64,000 nucleotides of DNA from Micromonospora avicenniae (lineage in GTDB: Bacteria > Actinomycetota > Actinomycetes > Mycobacteriales > Micromonosporaceae). The stretch is taken from NCBI RefSeq assembly GCF_900156065.1, contig NZ_FTNF01000001.1, positions 62,001-126,000 of the forward strand, read 5' to 3'. Under the pieces are notes generated by a model. That model did no database searches. It was not told the origin of the DNA and was given only the letters and a program-made list of their open reading frames with translations. Positions within the stretch are counted from its first letter, which is position 1. Each line of letters opens with the position of its first letter. Of the stretch, positions 34,727-44,284 are shown piece after piece. The position numbers were made by a program, and so were the translations under genes.

Positions 34727-35944
34727 TCAGGCAGCCAGCTTGCGGGCCAGGTTCTCGTCGAGCGCGTTCATGAACTCGTCGGTGGTCAGCCACGGGGCGT
34801 CGCGCGAGATGAGCAGCGCGAGGTCCTTGGTCATCTGGCCGCCCTCGACGGTCTCGACGATGACCTGCTCCAGGGTGTTGGCGAACTCGGTGACCGCCGG
34901 GGTGCCGTCCAGCTTGCCCCGGTGGGCCAGGCCCCGGGTCCAGGCGTAGATCGAGGCGATCGGGTTGGTCGAGGTCTTCTCGCCCTTCTGCCACTGCCGG
35001 TAGTGCCGGGTGACCGTGCCGTGCGCGGCCTCGGCCTCGACGGTGCGGCCGTCCGGGGAGAGCAGGACGGAGGTCATCAGACCCAGCGAGCCGAAGCCCT
35101 GCGCGACGGTGTCGGACTGCACGTCACCGTCGTAGTTCTTGCAGGCCCAGACGTAGCCGCCCTCCCACTTCAGCGCGGCGGCGACCATGTCGTCGATCAG
35201 CCGGTGCTCGTAGGTGAGGCCGGCGGCGTCGAACTCCGCCTTGAACTCGTTCTCGAACACCTCGGCGAAGATGTCCTTGAACCGACCGTCGTACGCCTTC
35301 AGGATGGTGTTCTTGGTCGACAGGTAGACCGGGTAGCCGCGGTCCAGGCCGTACCGGAACGAGGCCCGGGCGAAGTCCCGGATCGACTCGTCGAAGTTGT
35401 ACATGCCCATGGCGATGCCGCCGCCGGAGAAGTTGGCGACCTCCATCTCCATCGGCGCGGAGCCGTCGGCCGGGGTGTAGGTGACGGTCACCTTGCCGGG
35501 GCCGGGCACCACGAAGTCGGTGGCCTTGTACTGGTCACCGTGCGCGTGCCGGCCGATGATGATCGGCTTGGTCCAGCCGGGAACCAGCCGCGGCACGTTG
35601 GACATGATGATCGGCTCACGGAAGACGACGCCACCGAGGATGTTGCGGATGGTGCCGTTCGGCGACCGCCACATCTTCTTGAGGCCGAACTCCTCCACCC
35701 GGGCCTCGTCCGGGGTGATCGTCGCGCACTTGACGCCGACGCCGTGCTCCTTGATGGCGTTGGCGGCGTCGACGGTGACCTGGTCGTCGGTCTCGTCGCG
35801 GTGCTGGATCGACAGGTCGTAGTAGTGCAGGTCGACGTCGAGGTAGGGCAGGATCAGCTGCTCACGGATCTGCTTCCAGATGATCCGCGTCATCTCGTCG
35901 CCGTCGAGCTCCACGACCGGGTTGTTTACCTTGATCTTCGCCAT
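34727..35944 (-). CDS. icd: Isocitrate dehydrogenase (NADP+), homodimeric eukaryote-like type
   Basis: This 405-residue TCA enzyme converts isocitrate to 2-oxoglutarate with NADP+. It starts [26 protein letters not shown], the signature of the dimeric eukaryotic/actinobacterial IDH-II class rather than the monomeric 80-kDa form. [41 protein letters not shown] holds the substrate-binding Thr/Ser and Arg residues, and [20 protein letters not shown] the metal/cofactor region. It is a single-gene unit with its own terminator. mdh lies 1 kb downstream on the same strand. Confidence 0.97.
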   Translation of the reverse strand: MAKIKVNNPVVELDGDEMTRIIWKQIREQLILPYLDVDLHYYDLSIQHRDETDDQVTVDAANAIKEHGVGVKCATITPDEARVEEFGLKKMWRSPNGTIRNILGGVVFREPIIMSNVPRLVPGWTKPIIIGRHAHGDQYKATDFVVPGPGKVTVTYTPADGSAPMEMEVANFSGGGIAMGMYNFDESIRDFARASFRYGLDRGYPVYLSTKNTILKAYDGRFKDIFAEVFENEFKAEFDAAGLTYEHRLIDDMVAAALKWEGGYVWACKNYDGDVQSDTVAQGFGSLGLMTSVLLSPDGRTVEAEAAHGTVTRHYRQWQKGEKTSTNPIASIYAWTRGLAHRGKLDGTPAVTEFANTLEQVIVETVEGGQMTKDLALLISRDAPWLTTDEFMNALDENLARKLAA

Positions 35945-36083
35945 CGGCCGGCGCTCCTCTCGGGGGACACGTGCTCAAGCAGTACGAGCGTACTGGAAAC
36001 TTGCCGGCAGTCCCCAGGCGGCCCGGGGTGGACCGCCGGAAAGCGGGCTGCGCCGCAACGCGACCCCCTGGCATCATCGGCCG

Positions 36084-36875
36084 ATGCCACTGAGCCGCAC
36101 GCTCGGGTCTATCACGGTCACCGCGCTCTCCGACGGCGAGGGGCCCTTCTTCCAGCCCCGCGGCGAGGCGTTTCCCGCCGCCACCGAGGCGCACTGGCGG
36201 GCGGCCGACCGGCTCGACCCGGGCGCCGCGACCGGCGACGGCCGGTGGTGGCTGCGGTTCCGCGCCTTCGCCGTGCGGGTCGGCGACGGCCCGGTCACCC
36301 TTGTCGACGCCGGCATCGGCCCGGCCGACTCACCCGCCGCGAGCTGGGCGCCGGTCCCGGGCCGGCTGCCCGAGGAGCTGGCCGCCGCCGGGATCGACCC
36401 GGCCGACGTGGGCACCGTGGTCCTCACCCACCTGCACACCGACCACGTCGGCTGGGCCGGCCCGCTCTTCCCGAACGCCGACCACGTGATCCAGCGCGCC
36501 GAGGTGGACGCGCTGGAGCTGTTCCATCCCGAGCTGCCGGCCCGGCTGCTGACGCCGTTGCGCGCCACCGGCCGGCTGCGGGTGGTCGACGGCGAGACAT
36601 CCCTCACCCCGGGGGTACGACTGCTGCACACGCCCGGGCACACGCCGGGCCACCAGTCGGTGCTCATCGAGGCGGACGACGACCGCCTCCTGGTCACCGG
36701 CGACCTGCTGGTGCACGCCGTGCAACTGGTCGACCCGGACCTGGCCTACGCCCACGAGGAGAACCCGGACGCGGCCCGCCGCTCCCGCGCGGACCTGCTG
36801 GCAACCCTCTCCCCCGCCATCCTGGCCCCCCCCCACCTGACCGCCCCCTTCACCCCCCACCCCTTCCCCGCTTGA
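36084..36875 (+). CDS. MBL-fold metallo-hydrolase
   Basis: This 263-residue metallo-beta-lactamase-fold protein has the metal motif THLHTDHVGW (HxHxDH, ~115-121), a later metal His in LLHTPGHTPGHQSV, and the bridging Asp in LLVTGDLLVHAVQL. The spacing resembles quorum-quenching lactonase/glyoxalase-II-like members, but the substrate is unknown. ATG 36084 fits the family start (TLGSITVTALSDGEGPFFQP). The stop codon TGA is provided by a half copy of the TTGATC-type repeat (36872-36891). Confidence 0.9.
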   Translation: MPLSRTLGSITVTALSDGEGPFFQPRGEAFPAATEAHWRAADRLDPGAATGDGRWWLRFRAFAVRVGDGPVTLVDAGIGPADSPAASWAPVPGRLPEELAAAGIDPADVGTVVLTHLHTDHVGWAGPLFPNADHVIQRAEVDALELFHPELPARLLTPLRATGRLRVVDGETSLTPGVRLLHTPGHTPGHQSVLIEADDDRLLVTGDLLVHAVQLVDPDLAYAHEENPDAARRSRADLLATLSPAILAPPHLTAPFTPHPFPA

Positions 36876-36891
36876 TCGTGAGGTTGAACGG
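36872..36891. repeat. Half copy of the TTGATC(A/G)TGAGGTTG repeat family
   Basis: TTGATCGTGAGGTTGAACGG at 36872-36891 resembles the left arm and flank of the alkA-borne element (15114-15132). There is no matching right arm. It overlaps the stop codon of the metallo-hydrolase gene. Confidence 0.55.
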
Positions 36892-36893
36892 GG

Positions 36894-36925
36894 AAGGGGC
36901 GGCCGGCGGAAGCCGGCCGCCCCTT
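36894..36925. terminator. Bidirectional terminator between the metallo-hydrolase gene and mdh
   Basis: AAGGGGCGGCCGGC (36894-36907) and GCCGGCCGCCCCTT (36912-36925) form a perfect 14-bp stem with a GGAA loop, between convergent genes. Confidence 0.82.
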
Positions 36926-36942
36926 CGGCGGTGGTGCTCAGG

Positions 36943-37893
36943 TCACATGTTGGCGACGTCGGCCTGCTTGGAGCGGACGGCCTCGGCGGCCTCCTTGAGG
37001 CTGTTGAGCTCGTCGGCGTCGAGGTCGGTCTCGACGACCCGCTTCACGCCCTCGGCGCCGATCTGGGCCTCGACGCCCAGGTAGACACCCGAGATGCCGT
37101 ACTCGCCGTCGACCCAGGCGCAGACCGGCATGACCTCGCCCGAGTCCTCGGCGACGGCCTTCGCCATCTTGGCGGCGGCGGCGGACGGGGCGTAGTACGC
37201 GGAACCGGTCTTCAGCAGCGCGACGACCTCGGCGCCACCGTTCCGCGTCTTGACCACGAGCTCCTCGATCTGCCCGTCGGGCATGACCTCGCGCAGCGGC
37301 TTGCCGTTGACGGTGCTCTTCGAGGGCACCGGCACCATGGTGTCGCCGTGCGAGCCGAGGGTGAGGGTCTTGACCGACTTCACCGGTACGTTCAGCGCCT
37401 CGGCCACGAAGTTGCTGAACCGGGCGGTGTCGAGCATGCCGGCCTGGCCGAGCACCCGGTTCTTCGGGAACTGGGTGGCGAGCTGGGCCAGGGCGGTCAT
37501 CTCGTCGAGCGGGTTGGAGACGACGATGACGACGGCGTTCGGGGCGTACTTGGCGACGTTCTCGGAGACCTGACGGACGATCTTGGCGTTCGTCTCCAGC
37601 AGGTCCATCCGGCTCATGCCCGGCTTGCGGGGCAGACCCGCGGTGATGACGACGACGTCGGAGCCCTCGATGGCCTCGTAGCCCTCGCCGTTCGGGCCGG
37701 TGGTGACGCCGACGACCTTGGTCTCGAAGCCCTCGATCGGGCGCGACTGGTTGAGGTCCAGCGCGAGGCCCGCCGGCTTGCCCTCCACGATGTCGGTGAT
37801 CACGACGGTGTCGAAGACGTCGTACTCGGCCAGGCGCTGTGCGGTGGTGGAGCCGTAGAAGCCGGCCCCGACGACAGTGACCTTCTTACCCAT
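36943..37893 (-). CDS. mdh: Malate dehydrogenase (LDH-like family)
   Basis: This is a 316-residue NAD-dependent dehydrogenase. The Rossmann start is VTVVGAGFYGSTTAQRLAEYDVFDTVVITDI, with a terminal Asp for NAD. The substrate loop LPRKPGMSRMDLLETN carries the Arg that selects malate over lactate. VSNPLDEMT and GSHGDTMVP hold the catalytic Asp/His relay. It belongs to the short MDH type III/LDH-like group and interconverts malate and oxaloacetate. GGGAG sits upstream of ATG 37893. A CTGATAC/GTATCAG dyad lies 15-46 bp upstream of the start. Confidence 0.95.
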   Translation of the reverse strand: MGKKVTVVGAGFYGSTTAQRLAEYDVFDTVVITDIVEGKPAGLALDLNQSRPIEGFETKVVGVTTGPNGEGYEAIEGSDVVVITAGLPRKPGMSRMDLLETNAKIVRQVSENVAKYAPNAVVIVVSNPLDEMTALAQLATQFPKNRVLGQAGMLDTARFSNFVAEALNVPVKSVKTLTLGSHGDTMVPVPSKSTVNGKPLREVMPDGQIEELVVKTRNGGAEVVALLKTGSAYYAPSAAAAKMAKAVAEDSGEVMPVCAWVDGEYGISGVYLGVEAQIGAEGVKRVVETDLDADELNSLKEAAEAVRSKQADVANM

Positions 37894-37907
37894 GGTCGTC
37901 CCACTCC

Positions 37908-37939
37908 CTGATACCAGTCGGTTTTCCGGACCGTATCAG
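37908..37939 (-). promoter_or_regulatory. Dyad in the mdh leader/promoter
   Basis: CTGATAC (37908-37914) and GTATCAG (37933-37939) are perfect 7-bp arms, 18 bp apart, with an inner GGT/ACC pair. It lies directly upstream of the mdh ribosome-binding site. It could be an operator or an mRNA stem; the sequence does not decide. Confidence 0.5.
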
Positions 37940-38029
37940 TCATCCTGGCACCGATCCGGCCAGGGGCGGACGGTTATGACGCCGTTGGACTGGAGGGGGC
38001 CCCTATCCGGAATCCGTCGGCGGAGCGGG

Positions 38030-38890
38030 TCAGCCCTGCTCGGCGCGCTCGACCACGTTGGTGAGCAGCATGGCCCGCGTCATCGGCCCGACCCCGCCGG
38101 GCATCGGCACCAGAGCGCCGGCCACCTCCACCACTGCCGAATCCACGTCACCGGTGTAGCGGCCCTTGCCGTCCGGACCGACCACCCGGGTGATGCCCAC
38201 GTCGACCACCACCGCGCCCGGCGTGACCATGTCGGCGGTGAGCAAGCCGGGAACGCCGGCCGCCACGATGACGATGTCGGCGGCCCGGGTGTGCGAGGCC
38301 AGGTCCAGCGTGCCGGTGTGGCACAGCGTCACCGTCGCGTTCTCGCTGCGGCGCGTGAGCAGCAGCCCGAGCGGGCGACCGACGGTGTTACCGCGACCGA
38401 CCACCACGACCTTGGCGCCGCTGAGCGCGACGTCGTGCCGGCGGAGCAGCTCGACGATGCCGCGCGGGGTGCAGGGCAGCGGGCCCGGGTAGCCGAGCAC
38501 CAGCCGGCCGAGGTTGACCGGGTGCAGGCCGTCGGCGTCCTTCGCCGGCTCGATCAGCTCCAGCACGCGCTGGGTGTCGAGGTGGCCGGGAAGCGGCAGC
38601 TGGACGATGTAGCCGTGGCAGGCCGGATCGGCGTTCAGTTCGGCGAGCACCTGCTCGACCTGAGCCTGGGTGGCGTCGGCCGGTAGCTCCCGCCGGATCG
38701 AGGCGATGCCCACCTCGGCGCAGTCGCGGTGCTTGCCGTTGACGTACGCCTGCGATCCGGGATCGGACCCGACGAGGACCGTCCCCAGCCCCGGGGTGAT
38801 ACCGCGTTCAGCCAGAGCCTTGACCCTCGTCCGCAGCTCATCCTTGATTTCCGCCGCGGTCGCCTTGCCGTCCAGAAGCGTCGCCGTCAC
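38030..38890 (-). CDS. folD: Bifunctional methylenetetrahydrofolate dehydrogenase/cyclohydrolase
   Basis: This 286-residue protein interconverts 5,10-methylene-, methenyl- and 10-formyl-[20 protein letters not shown] contains the catalytic Lys of the YxxxK motif. [10 protein letters not shown] is family signature 2. [11 protein letters not shown] and [17 protein letters not shown] form the NADP-binding loop. 10-formyl-THF made here feeds purN and purH, which are encoded 7-9 kb away. It sits 136 bp upstream of mdh on the same strand. That gap holds an AGGGGGCCCCT palindrome (about 37994-38004). Confidence 0.96.
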   Translation of the reverse strand: MTATLLDGKATAAEIKDELRTRVKALAERGITPGLGTVLVGSDPGSQAYVNGKHRDCAEVGIASIRRELPADATQAQVEQVLAELNADPACHGYIVQLPLPGHLDTQRVLELIEPAKDADGLHPVNLGRLVLGYPGPLPCTPRGIVELLRRHDVALSGAKVVVVGRGNTVGRPLGLLLTRRSENATVTLCHTGTLDLASHTRAADIVIVAAGVPGLLTADMVTPGAVVVDVGITRVVGPDGKGRYTGDVDSAVVEVAGALVPMPGGVGPMTRAMLLTNVVERAEQG

Positions 38891-39341
38891 GTGCAGATCG
38901 TCTCACGGCCGACGCCCTCCGGTTACGACGACCCAGCGACCGCCGCCACCGGCGGGCTGCCTCCGCTTAGCCCATTGGTAACCGTGCGTGACATGAATTG
39001 CGTCACTCTTCGTATTCTCTGTGTTCTGCGTCACGCTGCGTCGGGACGGTTAGGTGGCTTAGGCAACAATCTGGGCACCGAGTTCGCGATTCGCCCATTC
39101 GATCTGCAAACCGGACATCGCCCGTGCCCGGCCAGCCTCAAAAGCGCTCGTCAGAGCCAAATTGACCGAGGTGCGCATAGCAGCAGGGGCACCCCCGTGC
39201 GGATCCCGTCCGATCACCCCGTTACCAGGTTGTGATCAAGTCGTTGCCGAAGTCCCGTGGACGGCCTACCGTTGCCGCTCGTTGCGCAGCGTCACCCAGC
39301 GTCGGGCTCGACTGCGCAGTGTGAGGAGATGAGGAGGCTTC
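38891..39341. other. 451-bp intergenic region before the first peptide importer operon
   Basis: No gene is supported. The region is less GC-rich than its surroundings and separates divergent folD and the importer. A candidate promoter for the importer is TTGCCG (39244-39249), 17-bp spacer, TACCGT (39267-39272), about 70 bp before the start codon. GGAG repeats at the end (GAGGAGATGAGGAGG) provide a strong ribosome-binding site. Confidence 0.6.
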
Positions 39342-40943
39342 ATGCGAGTTCGTAGGCTCGCTGCCTGGACCGCCCTCCCGCTCGCTGTGACGCTGGGCCT
39401 CGCGGCCTGCGGCAGCGGCGGCGACGGTGGCTCCGGCGGCAGTGGCTCCGACACGGTCAGCATTCAGATCGCCGAGCCGCAGCACCTGGTCCCGACCAAC
39501 ACCACCGAGACTGCCGGCAACCAGGTGATCTCCGGTCTGTTCAGCCCGCTCGTGGACTACGACGCGCAGAACAAGCCCGTCGAGGTCGCCGCCGAGTCGG
39601 TCACGTCGACCGACAACAAGGTCTGGACGATCAAGCTCAAGGACGGCTTCACCTTCCACAACGGCGAGAAGGTCAAGTCCGACAACTACATCAACGCCTG
39701 GAACTACGGCGCCTACGCGCCGAACGGCCAGGGCGGCAGCTACTTCTTCGAGAAGATCGCCGGCTACGAGGACCTCCAGGGCAAGCAGCCGAAGGCCAAG
39801 ACCCTGTCCGGTCTGAAGAAGCTGGACGACCTGACCTTCCAGGTGACCCTGGGCGCGCCGTACATCGACTTCAAGACGATGCTCGGTTACAACGCGTTCT
39901 ACCCGCTGCCGGACGCCGCGTTCTCCGCGCCCGGCGTGCTGAAGGCCGACTACGAGCAGGCGCCGATCGGCCAGGGCCCGTTCAAGATGAAGGGCACCTG
40001 GCAGCACGACAGCAAGATCGACATCGAGCGCTACGACGCGTACCCGCTCGACAAGCCGAAGTCGAAGAACATCGAGTTCCGGATCTACCAGCAGCTCACC
40101 GCCGCGTACGCGGACCTGCTGGCGGACAACCTGGACGTGCTCCCGACGATCCCGACGGAGAACCTGAGCACCGCGCAGACCGACCTCGGCGACCGGTACC
40201 AGACCAGCCCGATGTCGTCGTTCCAGTTCCTGGCGTTCCCGACGTTCGACAAGGACTTCGCGAACCCGGACGTGCGCAAGGCGATCTCGATGGCGATCGA
40301 CCGGGACGAGATCACGAAGTCGATCTTCAAGAACTCGCAGGCGCCCGCCCGTTCGTTCGTCTCGCCGGTGCTCCCGGGCTACCGGGAGAACACCGCGGGT
40401 GCGGCCGGTGAGTTCAACCCGACCGAGGCCAAGAAGCTCTACCAGGCCGCCGGCGGCCCCGCGAAGATCGTCATCTCCTACAACGGCGACGGCGGTCACA
40501 AGGACTGGGTCGACGCCACGGCCAACCAGCTCAAGGCCAACCTGGGCGTCGAGGTCGTCGGCTCCGCCGAGCCGAAGTTCGCGGACCTGCTGAACAAGGT
40601 CGAGAAGAAGCAGCCGGTGGGCATGTTCCGGCTGGGTTGGGTCATGGACTACCCGTCCATGGAGGACTACCTCGGCCCGCTGTACACCACCAACGGCTCG
40701 TCGAACTACTACGGCTACAGCAACCCGGACTTCGACCGGCTGGTCAAGGAGGGCTCTGCGGCGGCCACCCAGGACGAGGCGATCAAGAAGTACCAGCAGG
40801 CCGAGGACATCCTGGCCAAGGACATGCCGGTGATCCCGCTCCGCTTCGGCGAGAACGTGTTCGGGCACTCGTCCAAGGTCAAGAACGTCGAGATGGACCT
40901 GTTCCAGCGCGTCAACCTGGTAAAGGTCGAGGCGGCCAGCTGA
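39342..40943 (+). CDS. Peptide ABC transporter substrate-binding lipoprotein (importer operon 1)
   Basis: This 533-residue family 5 extracellular solute-binding protein (DppA/OppA type) has a lipoprotein signal. RVRR then a hydrophobic stretch ends in the lipobox LAAC, with Cys23 lipidated, followed by a Gly/Ser linker. The mature part has the SBP_bac_5 pattern (VWTIKLKDGFTFHNGEKV and KAISMAIDRDEITKSIF). It captures peptides or related solutes at the outer face. It begins a five-gene operon A-B-C-D-F. Two GC-rich hairpins after the stop probably raise its expression over the permeases. It is paralogous to the partial gene at 63224. Confidence 0.93.
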   Translation: MRVRRLAAWTALPLAVTLGLAACGSGGDGGSGGSGSDTVSIQIAEPQHLVPTNTTETAGNQVISGLFSPLVDYDAQNKPVEVAAESVTSTDNKVWTIKLKDGFTFHNGEKVKSDNYINAWNYGAYAPNGQGGSYFFEKIAGYEDLQGKQPKAKTLSGLKKLDDLTFQVTLGAPYIDFKTMLGYNAFYPLPDAAFSAPGVLKADYEQAPIGQGPFKMKGTWQHDSKIDIERYDAYPLDKPKSKNIEFRIYQQLTAAYADLLADNLDVLPTIPTENLSTAQTDLGDRYQTSPMSSFQFLAFPTFDKDFANPDVRKAISMAIDRDEITKSIFKNSQAPARSFVSPVLPGYRENTAGAAGEFNPTEAKKLYQAAGGPAKIVISYNGDGGHKDWVDATANQLKANLGVEVVGSAEPKFADLLNKVEKKQPVGMFRLGWVMDYPSMEDYLGPLYTTNGSSNYYGYSNPDFDRLVKEGSAAATQDEAIKKYQQAEDILAKDMPVIPLRFGENVFGHSSKVKNVEMDLFQRVNLVKVEAAS

Positions 40944-40956
40944 GCTGACCGCGGCG

Positions 40957-40986
40957 CGGGCCACCCGGGGAAGCCCGGGTGGCCCG
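40957..40986 (+). terminator. Hairpin between binding-protein and permease genes (operon 1)
   Basis: CGGGCCACCCGGG (40957-40969) and CCCGGGTGGCCCG (40974-40986) form a perfect 13-bp stem with a GAAG loop, 14 bp after the binding-protein stop. It is likely a 3' stabiliser or partial terminator. Confidence 0.65.
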
Positions 40987-40995
40987 GGCACATCC

Positions 40996-41030
40996 GAACC
41001 GGCCCGGTCGCTCGGCGTCCGGGCCGGTTC
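40996..41030 (+). terminator. Second hairpin between binding-protein and permease genes (operon 1)
   Basis: GAACCGGCCCGG (40996-41007) and CCGGGCCGGTTC (41019-41030) form a perfect 12-bp stem. It lies just after the first hairpin, giving a tandem pair. Confidence 0.6.
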
Positions 41031-41137
41031 CGGCGCCGGTCCCGATCGGGGCCGAGGACCGGGTCGCAGTTGTTTCCGGTTCGACCAGAGATGTCGTCTC
41101 GCGACCCTTTCGCATTTTTCCGGAGAGACTGGAAAGT

Positions 41138-42076
41138 ATGTTCCGCTACATCCTGCGGCGCCTCCTACAGATGGTCCTGGCCTTCCTCGGGACCACGCTG
41201 ATCGTCTACGCGCTGATGTTCGCCGGCCAGGGCGACCCGATCCAGGCACTCGCCGGTGAACGACCGGTGACGGAAGCTCAGCGGGCATACCTGACGGAGA
41301 AGTACCACCTCGACGCGACCGGTATCGGCGGCTTCTTCTACCGCTACTTCGACTACGTCAGAAGTCTGCTCCAGGGCGACCTGGGCCAGTCGCTGACCGG
41401 CCGGCAGATCGGTGACATCCTCCAGCAGGCCTGGCCGGTCACCGTGAAGCTCGCTCTCATCGCGCTCGCGGTCGCCGTGATCTTCGGCGTCACCGCCGGC
41501 GTGATCGCCGGCATCCGCCGCGCCGGCATCTTCGACAACTCCACGCTGGTGCTGACACTGCTGGTGCTCGGCATCCCGACCATCGTGCTGGCCCCCCTCG
41601 CCCAGTACTTCCTGGGTGTCAAGTGGCAGCTCTTCCCGCCCACGGCCGGCGCGGAGCCCAACTTCTACGCGCTGCTGCTGCCCGGCATCGTGCTCGGCTC
41701 GCTCTCCCTGGCCACCGCGCTGCGGCTCACCCGCACGTCGGTGGCGGAGAACCTGCGAGCCGACTACGTCCGCACCGCACGGTCGAAGGGCCTGGTGAAG
41801 CGGCGCATCGTCAGCGTCCACGTGCTGCGCAACTCGCTCATCCCGGTGGTCACCTTCCTCGGTGTCGAGCTGGGCAACCTGATGAGCGGCGCGATCATCA
41901 CCGAGGGCGTCTTCAACATCCCCGGTGTGGGCTTCAACCTCTTCCGCGGCATCCGCACGGAGGACGGCCCCCTGGTGGTGGGCATCGTCAGCGTGCTCGT
42001 CGTGGTCTACCTGGTCTCGAACCTGCTGGTGGACGTCCTGTACGCCGTACTCGACCCGAGGATCCGCTATGAGTGA
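41138..42076 (+). CDS. Peptide ABC transporter permease, DppB type (operon 1)
   Basis: This 312-residue inner-membrane protein has six spans. The N-terminal MFRYILRRLLQMVLAFLGTTLIVYALMF is the conserved DppB start. The EAA coupling loop lies in SVAENLRADYVRTARSKGLVKRRIVSVHVLRNSLIPVVT. It ends with the family tail DPRIRYE. ATG 41138 follows GGAGAG/GGAAAG. Its last codons overlap the ATG (42069) of a bridging mini-ORF that reaches the next permease gene. Confidence 0.94.
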   Translation: MFRYILRRLLQMVLAFLGTTLIVYALMFAGQGDPIQALAGERPVTEAQRAYLTEKYHLDATGIGGFFYRYFDYVRSLLQGDLGQSLTGRQIGDILQQAWPVTVKLALIALAVAVIFGVTAGVIAGIRRAGIFDNSTLVLTLLVLGIPTIVLAPLAQYFLGVKWQLFPPTAGAEPNFYALLLPGIVLGSLSLATALRLTRTSVAENLRADYVRTARSKGLVKRRIVSVHVLRNSLIPVVTFLGVELGNLMSGAIITEGVFNIPGVGFNLFRGIRTEDGPLVVGIVSVLVVVYLVSNLLVDVLYAVLDPRIRYE

Positions 42077-42230
42077 GCGCAGCGAACGAGTCATCAGCGC
42101 AGTGTTCCGCGGCTCCGCGCGCCCTGGTGCGCAGCGAGGGGATGCGCCGACAGCGCGCAGCGGACGAATGATCAACGCAGCGTGCATGGGCGCTCCTGCC
42201 GGCACGGAGCGGAGCGAGGTACGGGCATGA
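42069..42230 (+). other. Bridging mini-ORF between permease genes B and C (operon 1), 53 codons
   Basis: ATG 42069 overlaps the stop of the upstream permease gene (CTATGAGTGA) and the TGA at 42228-42230 overlaps the ATG of the next permease (GCATGA). The peptide begins MSERSERVIS and ends TERSEVRA. A homologous but shorter bridge occupies the same place in operon 2 (62079-62162). It may serve translational coupling rather than encode a functional protein. There is no domain or signal. Confidence 0.55.
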
Positions 42231-43180
42231 GTGATTTCGAAACGGTGGCGGCCAGCGAGAACCAGGCCGCTCGGCGTGGACCCTCGGGCGAGCCCGGCAC
42301 GCCGAACCAGGTCGGTCAGCAGAAGGTACGCAGTCTCGCCGGCGACGCCTGGCGTGACCTGCGCCGCAACCCGATCTTCTGGCTGTCGCTCCTGCTGGTC
42401 ACGATCATCAGCCTGATGGCGATCGTTCCGGGTCTCTTCACCCCGAACGACCCGCAGGACTGCTTGTTGTCCCGGCAGAACGCCGGCCCGTCCGGTAGCG
42501 CGATCTTCGGATACGACTTCCAGGGCTGCGACACGTTCTCCCGGGCGGTCTACGGCTCGCGGGCCTCGCTGCTGGTGGGGGCGCTCTCCGCGCTGCTCAC
42601 CGGCGTGATCGCCCTGGTCATCGGGTTGCTCTCCGGCTACTTCGGCCGCTGGGTCGACGCGGTGCTGTCCCGGCTGATCGACATCGTGCTCGGCATCCCG
42701 CTGCTGCTGGCCGCGATCGTGCTGCTCAAGCGGGTCGGCAGTGACAACTCGAACGCGCGGATCTTCGCCGTCGTCTTCGTGCTGGCCATCCTCGGCTGGA
42801 CCACCGCGGCCCGCGTGGTCCGCTCCTCGGTGATCACCGCGAAGGAGCAGGACTACGTCGCCGCGGCCCGGATGCTCGGCGCCGGCCACGGTCGGATCAT
42901 GTTGCGGCACATCCTGCCGAACTCGCTGGCGCCGGCCATCGTGGTGCTGACCATCGCGCTCGGCTCGTTCATCGCCGCCGAGGCCACGCTCTCGTTCCTG
43001 GGCATCGGCCTCAAGGCACCGACCATCTCGTGGGGCCAGGACATCGACACCGGCCGCATCCACATGCGGGAGTCGGCGACTCCGCTGCTCGTCCCGTCGA
43101 CCTTCCTCGCGCTGACCGTGCTGGCCTTCATCATGCTCGGCGACGCGATCCGTGACGCCTTCGACCCGAAGCTGCGGTGA
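42227..43180 (+). CDS. Peptide ABC transporter permease, DppC type (operon 1)
   Basis: This 317-residue protein has an N-terminal cytoplasmic tail (~45 residues), then LAGDAWRDLRRNPIFWLSLLLVTIISLMAIVPGLF and six membrane spans. The EAA loop is SSVITAKEQDYVAAARMLGAGHGRIMLRHILPNSLAPAIV. The end is LGDAIRDAFDPKLR, a typical DppC terminus. GGAGCGAGGT upstream of ATG 42227 serves as the ribosome-binding site. It pairs with the DppB-like permease to form the channel. Confidence 0.94.
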   Translation: MSDFETVAASENQAARRGPSGEPGTPNQVGQQKVRSLAGDAWRDLRRNPIFWLSLLLVTIISLMAIVPGLFTPNDPQDCLLSRQNAGPSGSAIFGYDFQGCDTFSRAVYGSRASLLVGALSALLTGVIALVIGLLSGYFGRWVDAVLSRLIDIVLGIPLLLAAIVLLKRVGSDNSNARIFAVVFVLAILGWTTAARVVRSSVITAKEQDYVAAARMLGAGHGRIMLRHILPNSLAPAIVVLTIALGSFIAAEATLSFLGIGLKAPTISWGQDIDTGRIHMRESATPLLVPSTFLALTVLAFIMLGDAIRDAFDPKLR

Positions 43181-43184
43181 GGTC

Positions 43185-43250
43185 ATGCGAGCGCGAGAAG
43201 TGAGCGAAGTGAGCCCCGCAGTCGCGAGCGGAAAGGCAGACCAGTCATGA
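43185..43250 (+). other. Bridging mini-ORF between permease C and ATPase D (operon 1), 21 codons
   Basis: ATG 43185 lies 4 bp after the permease stop. The frame runs MRAREVSEVSPAVASG... and ends at TGA 43248-43250, which overlaps the ATG of the ATPase gene (TCATGA). The position and stop/start overlap copy the arrangement of the other two bridges. Confidence 0.5.
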
Positions 43251-44284
43251 CCGACGCCGTCATCCAACCCACGCCCGCCTCCGCGACACCAGAGGGTGGC
43301 CACCTGCTCGAGGTCCGGGACCTGCACGTCGAGTTCCGCACCCACGAGGGCGTGGCCAAGGTGATCAACGGGGTGTCGTACCACCTCGACGCCGGGGAGA
43401 CGCTCGCCGTGCTCGGCGAGTCCGGCTCCGGCAAGTCGGTGACCGCACAGGCGATCATGGGCATCCTGGACAGCCCGCCCGCGCACATCCGCTCCGGCCA
43501 GATCCTCTACCAGGGGCGTGACCTGCTCACCCAGTCGGAGGAGCAGCGTCGGCAGGTGCGCGGCAAGGAGATCGCCATGATCTTCCAGGACGCGCTCTCC
43601 GCGCTGAACCCGGTGTTCCCGGTCGGCTGGCAGATCGGCGAGACGCTGCGTACCCGCGAAGGGATGTCCCGGGCGGACGCCCGCCGCCGGGCCATCGAGC
43701 TGATGGACCTGGTGAAGATCCCGGCCGCCGAGCGGCGGATCGGCGACTACCCGCACCAGTTCTCCGGTGGTATGCGGCAGCGCGTCATGATCGCGATGGC
43801 GCTGGCGCTCAACCCGAAGGTGCTGATCGCCGACGAGCCGACGACCGCGCTGGACGTGACGGTGCAGGCCCAGATCATGGACCTCCTCGCCGACCTGCGC
43901 CAGGAACTCGGCATGGCGATGATCCTGATCACCCACGACCTCGGTGTGGTCGCCGGCGTGGCCGACCGGATCGCGGTCATGTATGCCGGCCGCATCGTCG
44001 AGCACGCCGACGTCCGCTCGCTCTACCGGGCGCCGGCGCACCCGTACACCAAGGGGCTGCTGGAGTCGATCCCGCGCCTGGACGTCAAGGGCCAGGAGCT
44101 CGCGACGATCAAGGGACTGCCGCCGAACCTGATGCGGATCCCGTCCGGCTGCCCGTTCCACCCGCGGTGCCCGTACGTGCAGCAGGTCTGCGTGGACGTG
44201 GTGCCGCACAGCCTGGTCCTCGGCGACGGCCGGACCAGCGAATGCCACTTCGCGCAGGAGGTGCTCGATGACAGCGCCCGCTAG
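43247..44284 (+). CDS. Peptide ABC transporter ATPase, DppD/OppD type (operon 1)
   Basis: This 345-residue ATPase has Walker [11 protein letters not shown], signature [19 protein letters not shown], Walker [15 protein letters not shown] and switch His [17 protein letters not shown]. The C-terminal oligopeptide domain has [18 protein letters not shown], the Cys pattern that binds a [4Fe-4S] cluster in Dpp/Opp ATPases. The 17-bp overlap with the next ATPase gene ensures equal synthesis. Confidence 0.95.
   Translation: MTDAVIQPTPASATPEGGHLLEVRDLHVEFRTHEGVAKVINGVSYHLDAGETLAVLGESGSGKSVTAQAIMGILDSPPAHIRSGQILYQGRDLLTQSEEQRRQVRGKEIAMIFQDALSALNPVFPVGWQIGETLRTREGMSRADARRRAIELMDLVKIPAAERRIGDYPHQFSGGMRQRVMIAMALALNPKVLIADEPTTALDVTVQAQIMDLLADLRQELGMAMILITHDLGVVAGVADRIAVMYAGRIVEHADVRSLYRAPAHPYTKGLLESIPRLDVKGQELATIKGLPPNLMRIPSGCPFHPRCPYVQQVCVDVVPHSLVLGDGRTSECHFAQEVLDDSAR

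Noticed and set aside
42077..42226. Insertion sequence remnant in the permease linker
   Set aside because: No terminal repeats or transposase fragments; the stretch is an open bridge matching the other operon's linker at both ends.
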